Below, piece by piece: positions 25,957 to 34,953 of a stretch of 64,000 nucleotides of DNA. The position numbers and the translations under genes were made by a program. Origin of the DNA: Kribbella pittospori (GTDB taxonomy: Bacteria; Actinomycetota; Actinomycetes; Propionibacteriales; Kribbellaceae); contig NZ_SJKB01000014.1 in assembly GCF_004331465.1 (NCBI RefSeq), positions 124,001-188,000 on the forward strand, read 5' to 3'. The notes beneath the pieces are model-generated. The model saw nothing but the letters and a program-made list of their open reading frames with translations, had not been told where the DNA came from and did not search any database. Each line of letters opens with the position of its first letter. Positions within the stretch are counted from its first letter, which is position 1.

Positions 25957-27015
25957 TCAGTCGGTCTGCGTTACCTTGCGGAGGCCTCGCGGGGCGTCGG
26001 GGTTCAGGCCGAGCTTGCGAGCCAGGGACTCGATGGCTCGTTGGGCTGGGATGACCAGAGCCAGGGGAGCCAGGGTCTCGGGAAGGTCAGGCCCCGGCAG
26101 GTTGACGTCGCAGCGGGCGGCGAAGGTCGGGTCGCCACCGATGCCGAGGATCTTGCTGCCCTTCTCGCGGACGATGCCGGCCAGTTCGATCATGCCCGGG
26201 AGCGCCGGGCCTTCGCCGGCCGCGACCAGGATGGTGACCAGGTCGGCGTCGACGACCGCGATCGGCCCGTGCTTCAGATCGGCGTACGAGAGGCCGCGGA
26301 CCGGCTGCAGGCAGGTCTCCTCCAGCTTGAGTGCGACCTCGAGCGTCGTACCGAACGTCAGTCCACGCCCGCTGGCGAGTACGTCGTGCGCGCCGGCGAG
26401 CAGGTCCGCGGCGGCCTCGACGGAGTTCTCCAGCATCTTCGTCGCGGCGTCCGGGACCCGGGCGATGTCCGCGTCCAGCGTCCCCGGCCTCTGCGCCAGC
26501 GCGTCGACGGCGACTGTGATCGCCGCGAGCTGCGTGGTGTAGGTCTTCGTGGCCGGGACCGCGAGCTCCTTGCCGGCCTGGGTGATCAGGGCGACGTCGG
26601 CGGTCGAGGCCAACGGGCTGTCGCCGTCGTTCGTGATACCGACGATCGCGGCGCCGTTGCGCTTGGCCCACTCGGCCGTGTCGACAATCTCCTGGGTCGC
26701 ACCGGACTGGCTGACCGCGACCACCAGCGAGTTCGAGAGGTCGAGGTTGGCGCCGTACAGCGTCGCCACGGACGGAGCGGCGAGTGACGCCTGGCGGCCG
26801 GCGTGGATCTCGGTCAGATAGCGGCCGTACACGCCCGCGTTGTCCGACGATCCACGGGCCACGAAGATCACGTGCCGGCGCCCCGCGGCCAGCCGGGTGA
26901 TGTCGTGCCGCAGCGGCAGCACATGCTCGAACGTCGCGGCCAGGGCGGCCGGCTGCTCGGCGATCTCGCGCGCCATCTGGGTTTCTGGAGCGGGGACAGA
27001 CACCACTGCGATCAC
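25957..27015 (-). CDS. SIS-domain sugar-phosphate isomerase/deaminase
   Basis: 352 residues with two SIS domains. The phosphosugar-binding loops are VARGSSDNAGVYGRYLTE, AVSQSGATQEIVDT and TYTTQLAAIT, and the C-terminal LGRGLTFGTTLEVALKLEETCL. It lacks a glutaminase domain, so it resembles NagB-II/AgaS or the isomerase half of GlmS. It may deaminate glucosamine-6-phosphate. The start is a GTG at 27015, which overlaps the operator-like repeats; an internal ATG (residue 14) is the alternative. Divergent GntR next door. Confidence 0.86.
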   Translation of the reverse strand: MIAVVSVPAPETQMAREIAEQPAALAATFEHVLPLRHDITRLAAGRRHVIFVARGSSDNAGVYGRYLTEIHAGRQASLAAPSVATLYGANLDLSNSLVVAVSQSGATQEIVDTAEWAKRNGAAIVGITNDGDSPLASTADVALITQAGKELAVPATKTYTTQLAAITVAVDALAQRPGTLDADIARVPDAATKMLENSVEAAADLLAGAHDVLASGRGLTFGTTLEVALKLEETCLQPVRGLSYADLKHGPIAVVDADLVTILVAAGEGPALPGMIELAGIVREKGSKILGIGGDPTFAARCDVNLPGPDLPETLAPLALVIPAQRAIESLARKLGLNPDAPRGLRKVTQTD

Positions 27016-27030
27016 TGGTCCTATCTGGTC
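27016..27030. promoter_or_regulatory. TGGTC direct repeat, candidate GntR operator
   Basis: TGGTC occurs at 27016-27020 and again at 27026-27030, exactly one helical turn apart, within ACTGGTCCTATCTGGTCTT. DasR-type GntR regulators bind ACTGGTCTAGACCACT-like palindromes, so these are half-sites only, in direct rather than inverted order. The location between the divergent SIS and GntR genes fits an operator. Binding is an inference. Confidence 0.45.
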
Positions 27031-27115
27031 TTAACAGGTATGCTGCGCACGATAGCAGTGAGCGGCGCTCCGGGGCACCCCCGAGGCCCGCCCAGGTCTG
27101 GAGGATCGAGAAGCG

Positions 27116-27835
27116 ATGGTGGCGACCAAGCGGGCCCAGGTCCGATCGGTACTGGAACGGCTGATCGATGTCGAGCTGCATCCAGGGGATCCGATCCCCT
27201 CCGAACGCGCCCTGGTGGACAAACTGAACGTCTCCCGGGTGACCGTCCGGCAGGCGATCAGCGACCTGGTCGAGTCCGGCGCGCTGGAACGCGTGCACGG
27301 CAAGGGCACCTTCGTCACCGGCCCACAGGTCGACTCCCAGTTGCACCTCACCTCGTTCTCCCGGGAGATGCGGGCCCGTGGCCTCGAGCCCGGGACGGTG
27401 GTGCTGTCGGCCACCGAGATCGAGGCGTCCGACGAGACCGCGAAGGGCCTGCGGGTCGCCAAGGGCACCAAGGTGATCCGGGTCGAACGGCTGCGCACCG
27501 CCGACGCCTCGCCGATGGCCTACGAGGTCGGCTACTACCCGTCCGCGCTCTTCCCCGGCCTGCTCGGCCGTGAGCTCGGCACCCTGTACGACGTCTTCGC
27601 CAGCGAGTACGACGTCGTCGTCACCTCCGGTGAGCAGACCGTCCGGGCGGACAACGCCGACGGTCATGTCGCCCGGGTCCTCGGGGTGGCCAGGCGGGCA
27701 CCCCTGCTGGTCCTCGAGCGAACCACCTTCGCCGGCCGCAAGGTCGTCGAGCTGTCCTGGTCGGCCTACCGGGCCGATCGCTACCGGCTGCACATGGCCC
27801 TGACCCCGCGCGGCCCGAGAACCGGGTCCGCCTGA
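27116..27835 (+). CDS. GntR/HutC family regulator (DasR-like)
   Basis: 239 residues. An N-terminal GntR winged helix (PSERALVDKLNVSRVTVRQAISDLV at about 28-52) and a C-terminal UTRA ligand domain (about 85-230). The wing ends with HGKGTFV. UTRA proteins of this type sense sugar phosphates, for example glucosamine-6-phosphate by DasR. The adjacent SIS protein acts on such compounds, so a feedback loop is plausible. ATG at 27116 after GGAGGATCGAGAAGCG. Confidence 0.9.
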   Translation: MVATKRAQVRSVLERLIDVELHPGDPIPSERALVDKLNVSRVTVRQAISDLVESGALERVHGKGTFVTGPQVDSQLHLTSFSREMRARGLEPGTVVLSATEIEASDETAKGLRVAKGTKVIRVERLRTADASPMAYEVGYYPSALFPGLLGRELGTLYDVFASEYDVVVTSGEQTVRADNADGHVARVLGVARRAPLLVLERTTFAGRKVVELSWSAYRADRYRLHMALTPRGPRTGSA

Positions 27836-27841
27836 ATGGCC

Positions 27842-27872
27842 GCGGCCGGACCCCGGACGGACGTCCGGCCGC
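27842..27872. terminator. Hairpin after the GntR gene
   Basis: GCGGCCGGAC (27842-27851) pairs perfectly with GTCCGGCCGC (27863-27872) around an 11-base loop, seven bases after the GntR stop. No T-run follows. It probably ends the GntR transcript before the aldolase promoter. Confidence 0.6.
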
Positions 27873-27898
27873 AACGAACTGGATCCGTCCTGTTCATC

Positions 27899-27911
27899 AA
27901 CTGGTCTACAT
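27899..27911. promoter_or_regulatory. TGGTCTA half-site upstream of fba
   Basis: AACTGGTCTACAT contains ACTGGTCTA, the left half of a DasR-type element, 126 bases before the aldolase start. The right half is not conserved. It is noted because the neighbouring GntR gene has related TGGTC repeats at 27016-27030. Weak evidence on its own. Confidence 0.25.
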
Positions 27912-28036
27912 CTCTGCCGATCGCTCCCCGGCCGCCTGGCCGGTCCGGCAGGCGGGCCGCCGGATACGACGAGGTACCGGGCGGCAATACTGGAGCTCGA
28001 CCCACAAGAACTGTGTTGTGAGGAGTACCGCGAGAC

Positions 28037-29062
<1,026 letters not shown>

Positions 29063-29092
29063 CATCAGATCCTCCTGAAGGGTCGTCGTCGA

Positions 29093-29121
29093 GGGGCTCA
29101 CCGCTGCGTGCGGTGGGCCCC
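29093..29121. terminator. Terminator between fba and the convergent AbiEi-like gene
   Basis: GGGGCTCACCGC (29093-29104) pairs with GCGGTGGGCCCC (29110-29121), with one mismatch and a five-base loop, followed by TTGT. It starts about 30 bases after the fba stop and ends four bases before the stop of the opposite gene, so it may serve both. Confidence 0.8.
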
Positions 29122-29124
29122 TTG

Positions 29125-30099
29125 TCACATGCGGGCACGGGCGAGGTCGAAGTGGCGGACGCCGGTACGGCGGGATGCTCGGGCGAAGGTGGACCGGACG
29201 CGGTCGATGACGGCTGGTGGATCGTTGAGATCGGCCCAGGGGATCCAGCAGTGCTCGATCGGAAGTGGGGCGGACGGGTCGGGGATTGGGGTTGGCGCGG
29301 CTGACTCGTCCTCGTCCGGCTCGAAATCGTCGTACCAGAAGGGGAAGCGCGGCTCGAACTCGAGCACTGTGCGTTCTTCCGGGAACCAGAGGGACGTGGT
29401 CTCGGGCTGACCTGGATCGGGTGTGTCCGCGTCCGGGGCCGGGAGCGCTGATGGGGTGGGGAAGCCGGCTCCGGCGAGGATGAAGCGCAGCCGTGATTCA
29501 GCCACCGACGCCGAGTTCGTGCAGGCGAGGGACGTGATCTCGACCGAGCGTTCGTTGCCGTGGTCGTGGGCCGCGCGCTTCAGCGAGCGTCTGGTGACGA
29601 GACCGGCGTACAGCGCGGCGTCGGCCAGGACCACGGCCTGCGTCTTGGGGGCGGTCGCCGCCACCTCGGCAACTGCGCGGGCCGGGGAGACCATCCGGAG
29701 CTTGTTCCACAGCTGGATGCCTGGGCCGACTGGATCGCGAATGTGACGGTGCACGCCACCGACGCAGCCCGGGCGCCCGGCCGGCGCGGTCACGTGCACG
29801 CGGGACAGGTCGAGCCCCCAGACCGGTAAGGCATGCAGGGCCGCGGCCGATTGATGGCTGGCATAGACGTTGGGTCCGCCGGAGCGGAGGACGCGCGACA
29901 CCTTCCGCAGATGCAGGACTTCCTGAGTGATCAGGATGAGCGACCGGCGCTCGGCATACGTGCCCGGCCGGATCCGGCGCCAGCCGCCGGTGTCCAGCAA
30001 GGAGTCGATATCCGGATCGGGGTAACCACACGCCCGAGCATCAGCCCGAGTGAACACTCCACCCCGAATCGAGGCCATCACAGCAAGTTGAGGATTCAT
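29125..30099 (-). CDS. AbiEi-like (type IV TA antitoxin domain) protein
   Basis: 324 residues. The N-terminus matches the winged-helix AbiEi_4 domain: GGVFTRADARACGY, then LLDTGGWRRIRPGTY. The C-terminal half corresponds to the vestigial DUF559/Vsr-like nuclease region that these actinobacterial proteins carry (SVAESRLRFILAGAGFP), but the usual DG-x-KY core is replaced by an acidic, proline-rich insert. No AbiEii nucleotidyltransferase toxin is nearby, so it is an orphan. Family members are common and uncharacterised. It belongs to a patch that includes a broken GNAT gene and an HNH gene. Confidence 0.75.
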   Translation of the reverse strand: MNPQLAVMASIRGGVFTRADARACGYPDPDIDSLLDTGGWRRIRPGTYAERRSLILITQEVLHLRKVSRVLRSGGPNVYASHQSAAALHALPVWGLDLSRVHVTAPAGRPGCVGGVHRHIRDPVGPGIQLWNKLRMVSPARAVAEVAATAPKTQAVVLADAALYAGLVTRRSLKRAAHDHGNERSVEITSLACTNSASVAESRLRFILAGAGFPTPSALPAPDADTPDPGQPETTSLWFPEERTVLEFEPRFPFWYDDFEPDEDESAAPTPIPDPSAPLPIEHCWIPWADLNDPPAVIDRVRSTFARASRRTGVRHFDLARARM

Positions 30100-30167
30100 G
30101 CCCTAGAACCTGCCGCGATCAGCCCCCTCCACGAACCACGACTTCGAACCTGTGGAGAACCTGGGGA

Positions 30168-30929
30168 TCACAGCCGATGCCGAACCCACACGTTCGGCTC
30201 CACATACCGCACAACCAGCCTCGACGTCGCACTGCACGGAGACGAGAGCACCAGGAACCTCGACCGAGCCGTCCTGGTCGAACGGCAGGCCAGTCCACCG
30301 ACGCCATTCCTCCAGCGACCCGGCGACTACCCAGGACGTCGGAGCCAGGCCGACGATCTCCCCACCGGCCCGGACATGTGTCCGGAGCCACGGATCGAAC
30401 GGCAGACCGTCCGCGCGAGTCCGGGCGGCGTACTCCTGCATCGGCGTACGGGCTCGAGCTGTTTGCGGCTCGGTCGGACCGGCGCATGGAGCTGCCCAAG
30501 TCCAAGGTCGGCGGCAGCGTCCCGGAGAGCGGCCAGGAGGTGGCCGGCTACTCCCTGACCTTGGAGGTCTTGGGCGACGCTGATGTTGAGCGCGCAGGCG
30601 ACGTCCGGTTCGAGTCCACGCCGGGCGTCCGCGAACGCCCAGACAACAACCTGTTCCCACCCTCCGGCCGGAAGCTCTCCGCGACTCCTCAGCTGTACGG
30701 CGTGGGCGTCGCCGACGACCACACCGTCACTCGTTGTCGCCACCAAGCAGGTCGTCGGGAACGTCTCGAGCGTCTGCCAGAAGTACGCCTCGGACACCCG
30801 GTTGTGGCGCATGAATTCCGGCCAACCCGCGACGTCGACCTCCGCGCCGGCAAGCTCCGGCCGCTCAGCGACCGTGGAGATCTCCAGGAGCTGTCCGGAC
30901 GGTAGTTCAATGCGCCTGGCAGCAGGCAT
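30168..30929 (-). pseudogene. GNAT acetyltransferase, broken by two frameshifts
   Basis: The N-terminal 155 residues are an intact GNAT-like sequence, with the acetyl-CoA loop around VAQDLQGQGVAGHLLAAL and then APVRPSRKQLEP. Near 30447-30452 the frame shifts by one base. The proper continuation (TPMQEYAARTRADGLPFDPW, then TGLPFDQDGSVEVPGALV) is in another frame. Near 30204-30208 it shifts again, and the correct end (YVEPNVWVRHRL then TGA at 30168) is in a third frame. The supposed ATG at 30929 sits one base after the T-run of the HNH terminator and has no ribosome site. Confidence 0.8.
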
Positions 30930-30930
30930 G

Positions 30931-30960
30931 AAAAAAGCCCGTCATGTTTGTATGACGAGC
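30931..30960 (-). terminator. Rho-independent terminator of the HNH gene
   Basis: Read on the minus strand, GCTCGTCAT pairs with ATGACGGGC (one G-U pair) around a six-base loop, followed by six Ts. The HNH stop codon lies inside the hairpin. This is the only classic U-tract terminator I see in the window. It leaves no room for a promoter for the GNAT pseudogene. Confidence 0.88.
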
Positions 30961-31391
30961 TCGGCGCGGGTTGGTACCCAGGGTTGCCAGAGGAGCGGCA
31001 TGCCGGCCTCGGCGGGTGTGCGGTTGCCCTTCCGCTCGTTGCAGGTGGCATGGGCGGCCACGGCATTCAGCCACTCGGTGCGACCGCCCCTGGATCTGGG
31101 TTGAACATGATCCATGGTGTCGGCGTTCTCCAGGCCGCAGTACGCACACCGGAACTTGTCACGCCGGAGCACACCGTGCTTGCTGTACTTCATCCGGCCG
31201 GCCGCGTAGCGCCAATGGGTGACGACGTACCGGACCAGGCGCAGAACGCGCGGAACCGGAAAAGGGCCGATGGTCCGCTCTCCGTGCGCCTCTTCCACCA
31301 CTGCGACCTCTCGGACCAGCATCCGGATGGCGTGCTGGATCGAGACGGTGTGCAGCGGCTCGTATGACGCGTTCAGGACTATGACGCTCAT
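30942..31391 (-). CDS. HNH endonuclease
   Basis: 149 residues from MSVIVLNASYEPL, with AAGGAGG six bases before the ATG. The HNH core reads CAYCGLENADTMDHVQPRSRGG, then NAVAAHATCNERKGNRTP: a CxxC zinc pair, the DH of the motif, the Asn, and the HxxC second zinc pair. This short actinobacterial type is widespread, with a housekeeping or mobile role not established. The stop lies within its own terminator. Confidence 0.9.
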   Translation of the reverse strand: MSVIVLNASYEPLHTVSIQHAIRMLVREVAVVEEAHGERTIGPFPVPRVLRLVRYVVTHWRYAAGRMKYSKHGVLRRDKFRCAYCGLENADTMDHVQPRSRGGRTEWLNAVAAHATCNERKGNRTPAEAGMPLLWQPWVPTRAELVIQT

Positions 31392-31536
31392 CCGGTGCCT
31401 CCTTCCGGCCGTAGCTGGGAACCACGGCGGCATTGACGCAGGGTCTCAAGCATCCGTGGCCGGTCGGTGAACGGTCAACGGATTTCGTCAGACGGTCACG
31501 TGCCGGTTCGGCTGCGTGATCGGCGAAGATGTGCTT

Positions 31537-31944
31537 ATGGAATTGAACAATCTGCTCTCAGGTCCACCCGAGACACTACTCCCAGTCGACCCGGCCGCGG
31601 CGGAACTCGCCGCCGGGGCAGCTGCGGCGGACGTCGCGGCCAAGTTCCCCACGTCCTCGCTGGCCTGGGCTGTGCTGGCCGAGGCGGCCCTGGCGGACGG
31701 CCGCACGATCGAGGCCTACGCGTACGCCCGGACCGGCTACCACCGCGGCCTGGACCTGCTCCGGCGCAACGGCTGGAAGGGCCACGGACCGGTTCCGTGG
31801 GAGCACGAGCCGAACCGCGGCTTCCTGCGCTGCCTCGCCGCGCTGGGCAAGGCGGCCGCGCTGATCGACGAGAAGGACGAGGCCGAGCGCTGCGCCACGT
31901 TCCTGCGTGACTCGTCGCCCACCGCGGCCGATGCGCTGAGCTGA
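31537..31944 (+). CDS. DUF3151 family protein
   Basis: 135 residues from MELNNLLSGPPETLLPVD, the standard DUF3151 opening. The family is almost confined to actinobacteria and usually sits between fba and purA. The sequence is Ala-rich and helical, with GYHRGLDLLRRNGWKGHGPVPWEHEPNRGFLR as the conserved block, reminiscent of TPR-like helices. Function unknown. Here it is separated from fba by three accessory genes. Confidence 0.88.
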   Translation: MELNNLLSGPPETLLPVDPAAAELAAGAAAADVAAKFPTSSLAWAVLAEAALADGRTIEAYAYARTGYHRGLDLLRRNGWKGHGPVPWEHEPNRGFLRCLAALGKAAALIDEKDEAERCATFLRDSSPTAADALS

Positions 31945-31975
31945 AACCTGGTTGTCGGGCTGGTGACTCGGCGGC

Positions 31976-32734
31976 ATGATCCGTCGGGTGACCAGCCCGT
32001 ATGCGCAGGACGGATACAGAGTCGGCTTCGACTGGGGACCGGTCGGTGCGAAGGTGGTCGCCGGCAACCTGGTGGCTGTCGTGGACGTGCTGTCGTTCAC
32101 GACCGCAGTGACAGTCGCCGTCGATCAAGGCATCGACGTGTACCCGTACCGCTGGCGCGACGAGACGGCCGTTGCCTATGCCAAGCAGTACGACGCGCAG
32201 CTCGCGGTCGGCAGGTCCGATGCGGGTCCGGGCGACATCAGCCTGTCGCCGGTCACCATCCGTCAAGCGCACGGAGTCGAGCGGCTGGTCCTCCCGTCGC
32301 CCAACGGTTCGACCATCTCGCAACAGCTCAGTGACAGCGGCGCCACAGTGATCGCAGTGTCACTCCGCAACCGGACCGCGGCGGCCACCTGGGTGAACGA
32401 GCGATGCGCCGAGGAGCCAGACCTCAAGGTGGTCGCGATCGCGGCAGGGGAGCGGTGGACGGACGGATCGCTTCGGCCGGCTGTGGAGGACCTCTGGGGT
32501 GCCGGTGGGTTCCTGAGCGCTCTGCAGGTAGGTGGGTTGTCACCGGAAGCCCGAGCGGCGGTGGCGGCGTACGACGCTGTCGCCGACGAGCTGTCCGCGC
32601 TGCTGTACGACTGCGCCGGCGGTCGCGAACTCACGCAGTACGGCTACCCGGACGACGTGGCGATCGCGGCGGAGGTCGACACGAGCCAATCCGTCCCCGT
32701 TCTGAGGGACGGTAAGATGAGCGCGTCAACCTGA
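31976..32734 (+). CDS. 2-phosphosulfolactate phosphatase family protein (ComB-like)
   Basis: 252 residues. The ComB family signature VVDVLSFTTAV at about 35-45 contains the metal-binding Asp. LPSPNGSTIS and AIAAGERWTDGSLRPAVEDLWGAG are the other conserved blocks. In methanogens ComB dephosphorylates 2-phosphosulfolactate for coenzyme M. Actinobacteria do not usually make coenzyme M, so the physiological substrate here is unknown. Starts 31 bases after DUF3151. Confidence 0.88.
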   Translation: MIRRVTSPYAQDGYRVGFDWGPVGAKVVAGNLVAVVDVLSFTTAVTVAVDQGIDVYPYRWRDETAVAYAKQYDAQLAVGRSDAGPGDISLSPVTIRQAHGVERLVLPSPNGSTISQQLSDSGATVIAVSLRNRTAAATWVNERCAEEPDLKVVAIAAGERWTDGSLRPAVEDLWGAGGFLSALQVGGLSPEARAAVAAYDAVADELSALLYDCAGGRELTQYGYPDDVAIAAEVDTSQSVPVLRDGKMSAST

Positions 32735-32888
32735 GCTACGACTTACTGCCCGTTGATAGAGCCGGTAGGCGGCGCGCGTCCCCGCTTCCTGCCCGAGATA
32801 TGGACGGTTGTAGGCGGACTCGGACGGACCGGTGCAGCAGGACGCCCACGGTCGGTCCCCGCCCCTCCGGGCAGCGGAAGGTACTACC

Positions 32889-34091
32889 GTGCCGGCACTC
32901 ACCGGGCGGATCCGCACGCCCGCAGCGACCTACGCAGAGGTACTGCGTACTCCCGGGGCGTGGAAGTTCTACCTAGCAGCGGCACCGGCTCGCATCGGTA
33001 TCGCCATGACCAGCCTGGGCATCGTCTGGCTGGTCCACAGTTCCACCGGCTCGTACGCCGCGGCCGGCAGCGTGACTGGTGGATTCGCCGTCGCTGAGGC
33101 ACTGGCAGGCCCCCAGGTCGCACGCCTGATCGACAAGTACGGCCAGACTCGCATGCTGCCGATCACCCTGCTCGCCCACGGCTTGGCGGTGGCTCTACTG
33201 ATCGGCCTCACACTGCAGTCAGCGCCGCTGCCGGTGCTGGTCGCTGCTGGCGTCCTCGCCGGCGGATCGCTGCCGCAAGTAGGCGCGCAGACCTCGGCCA
33301 GGTGGTCGCATGCTCTCCGTGGTCGGCCTGGGCTGTCCTCGGCGTACGCGCTGGAGTCCCTCGGGACAGGCGTCGCCTTCATGGTCGGCCCGGCCCTGGT
33401 CGGTACGGTCAGTAGCCTCGCCAGTCCGGTCGCAGGATCGATCCTCGCGACGACTCTGCTGTTGGCCGGCGGGCTGTCGCTGTCTGTGCAACGCAGTACG
33501 GCGCCGCCACCGGCAGCGCACGAGCGTGGGACCGGCAAGGCGCGGCTGATGCGTCCGACCTTCCTCGGATTGATCGGGACCAACATCGGCATCGGTCTGT
33601 TCTTCGGCAGCATGCAGGTCTCGGTGACGGCGTACGCGCTGAGCACAGGCAGCCCGGGACTCGCCGGACCGCTGTACAGCGTGACCAGTCTGGTCAGTCT
33701 GTTCGCCGGATTGGCTTACGGCGCACGGCGTTGGCGGACTCCACCGCTCACCCAGCTGGCGATCACTCTGGCCGGTCTGGCGTTGACCTGTGTGCCGTTG
33801 CTGATGGTCGAAACGCCGCTTCAGGCAGGTCTCGCGTTGGCCCTTCCGGGCTTGGCGATCGCGCCGTTCCAGATCCTGTCCGCAGTACTGACACAGGCAG
33901 AGGTGCACCCCGCCGTACTCACGCAGGCCTTCACGTGGCTGAACTCCGGCTGCGCCGCGGGAATTGCACTCGGCGCAGCGTTCGCCGGCCACATCGTCGA
34001 CGCCCACGACCCGCACTACGGCTTCCTCCTGGCGTTGCTCTCAGCAACAGCCGCTGCAGTGGTCGCCGTCGTGATCAGGGTTGGTAGGTGA
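32889..34091 (+). CDS. MFS transporter
   Basis: 400 residues from the GTG at 32889, with GCGGAAGG seven bases upstream; a GTG at 32832 would add 19 non-family residues. About 12 membrane helices are visible, with the conserved loop RLIDKYGQTRMLP between TM2 and TM3. Length and pattern match drug-efflux-type MFS proteins. Substrate unknown. The 3' end overlaps the convergent AraC gene by 17 bases. Confidence 0.88.
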   Translation: MPALTGRIRTPAATYAEVLRTPGAWKFYLAAAPARIGIAMTSLGIVWLVHSSTGSYAAAGSVTGGFAVAEALAGPQVARLIDKYGQTRMLPITLLAHGLAVALLIGLTLQSAPLPVLVAAGVLAGGSLPQVGAQTSARWSHALRGRPGLSSAYALESLGTGVAFMVGPALVGTVSSLASPVAGSILATTLLLAGGLSLSVQRSTAPPPAAHERGTGKARLMRPTFLGLIGTNIGIGLFFGSMQVSVTAYALSTGSPGLAGPLYSVTSLVSLFAGLAYGARRWRTPPLTQLAITLAGLALTCVPLLMVETPLQAGLALALPGLAIAPFQILSAVLTQAEVHPAVLTQAFTWLNSGCAAGIALGAAFAGHIVDAHDPHYGFLLALLSATAAAVVAVVIRVGR

Positions 34092-34896
34092 TTTGGCGTT
34101 CGGCTGCGGCTCGGGCGGCGTATTCGGCTGGGGTCAGGCCGATTTGTTGCTTGAACTCCTTGGAGAAGTGGGCCTGGTCGAAGTAGCCGAGGGAGGCGGA
34201 CAGTTCCGCGAGCTCGGCTACTTCGCCCTGTGCCAGGAGCTCGGCTCCGTCGTGCAGGCGGTAGCGGCGGAGCACCCACTTCGGGCCGACGCCGACGTAG
34301 CGGCGGAAGAGTCGCTGCAGGGTGCGGATCGGGATGTCGAACTGCTCGGTGATCTGGTCCACCCGGGCCACCGAGCGGTCCGCCGACATCGCGGTCACGA
34401 TCTCGCGGACCAGCTCGTACGACGCGTCCGGGGAAGCGAGGTGATCACGCAGGAACGCCTCGAACACCGCACGCCGTCGTACGTCGGACTCCTCCGCGAA
34501 CATCAGGTCCGCGAGCCGGTCGCCGTCGGGGAACACCGCGGTCAGCGGCAGCACCTGGTCGCGGAACGACGCCACGTCCAGCCCGGTCACCGCACCGAAC
34601 CCACCGGCCCAGAACTTCACCCCGAACGCTCGCCCGCGGCCGACCAGCTCACGCTCGAACTTGCGGGTGCAGATGCCGTTGACGAACGCGCCGCCGGGCT
34701 GCTCGAAGGTGACGTTGACACTCGGGAACGGCAACACCTCGGCCGTGTACGGCTCGTCCAGGTCCCACTCGACGATCCAGTACCACTCCACGAAGCGCCC
34801 GACCTCAGGCCCTGCGGCGAGGCGGTGGAGCGAGCGGTGCCGGGCCTGCTCGCGCGGATGCAGGATGCCCTTCTCGCTCTCCGGCGGAGTCGTCAC
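34075..34896 (-). CDS. AraC family regulator with DUF6597-type sensor
   Basis: 273 residues from the GTG at 34896 (MTTPPESEKGILHPREQ). The N-terminal domain (PSVNVTFEQPGGAFVNGICTRKFERELVG and following) matches the DUF6597 sensor of actinobacterial AraC proteins. The C-terminal two helix-turn-helices follow, with EQFDIPIRTLQRLFRRYVGVGPKWVLRRYRLHDGAE and then LGYFDQAHFSKEFKQQIGLTP. It is divergent from the VOC gene at 34954, a likely target. The open frame extends further upstream but only in the shadow of the VOC gene. Confidence 0.9.
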   Translation of the reverse strand: MTTPPESEKGILHPREQARHRSLHRLAAGPEVGRFVEWYWIVEWDLDEPYTAEVLPFPSVNVTFEQPGGAFVNGICTRKFERELVGRGRAFGVKFWAGGFGAVTGLDVASFRDQVLPLTAVFPDGDRLADLMFAEESDVRRRAVFEAFLRDHLASPDASYELVREIVTAMSADRSVARVDQITEQFDIPIRTLQRLFRRYVGVGPKWVLRRYRLHDGAELLAQGEVAELAELSASLGYFDQAHFSKEFKQQIGLTPAEYAARAAAERQITYQP

Positions 34897-34953
34897 CAGT
34901 GGCTGTCGCTTTCTTACAAGACCGGTACGGCGGCCAACGGATTGACTACCGAC

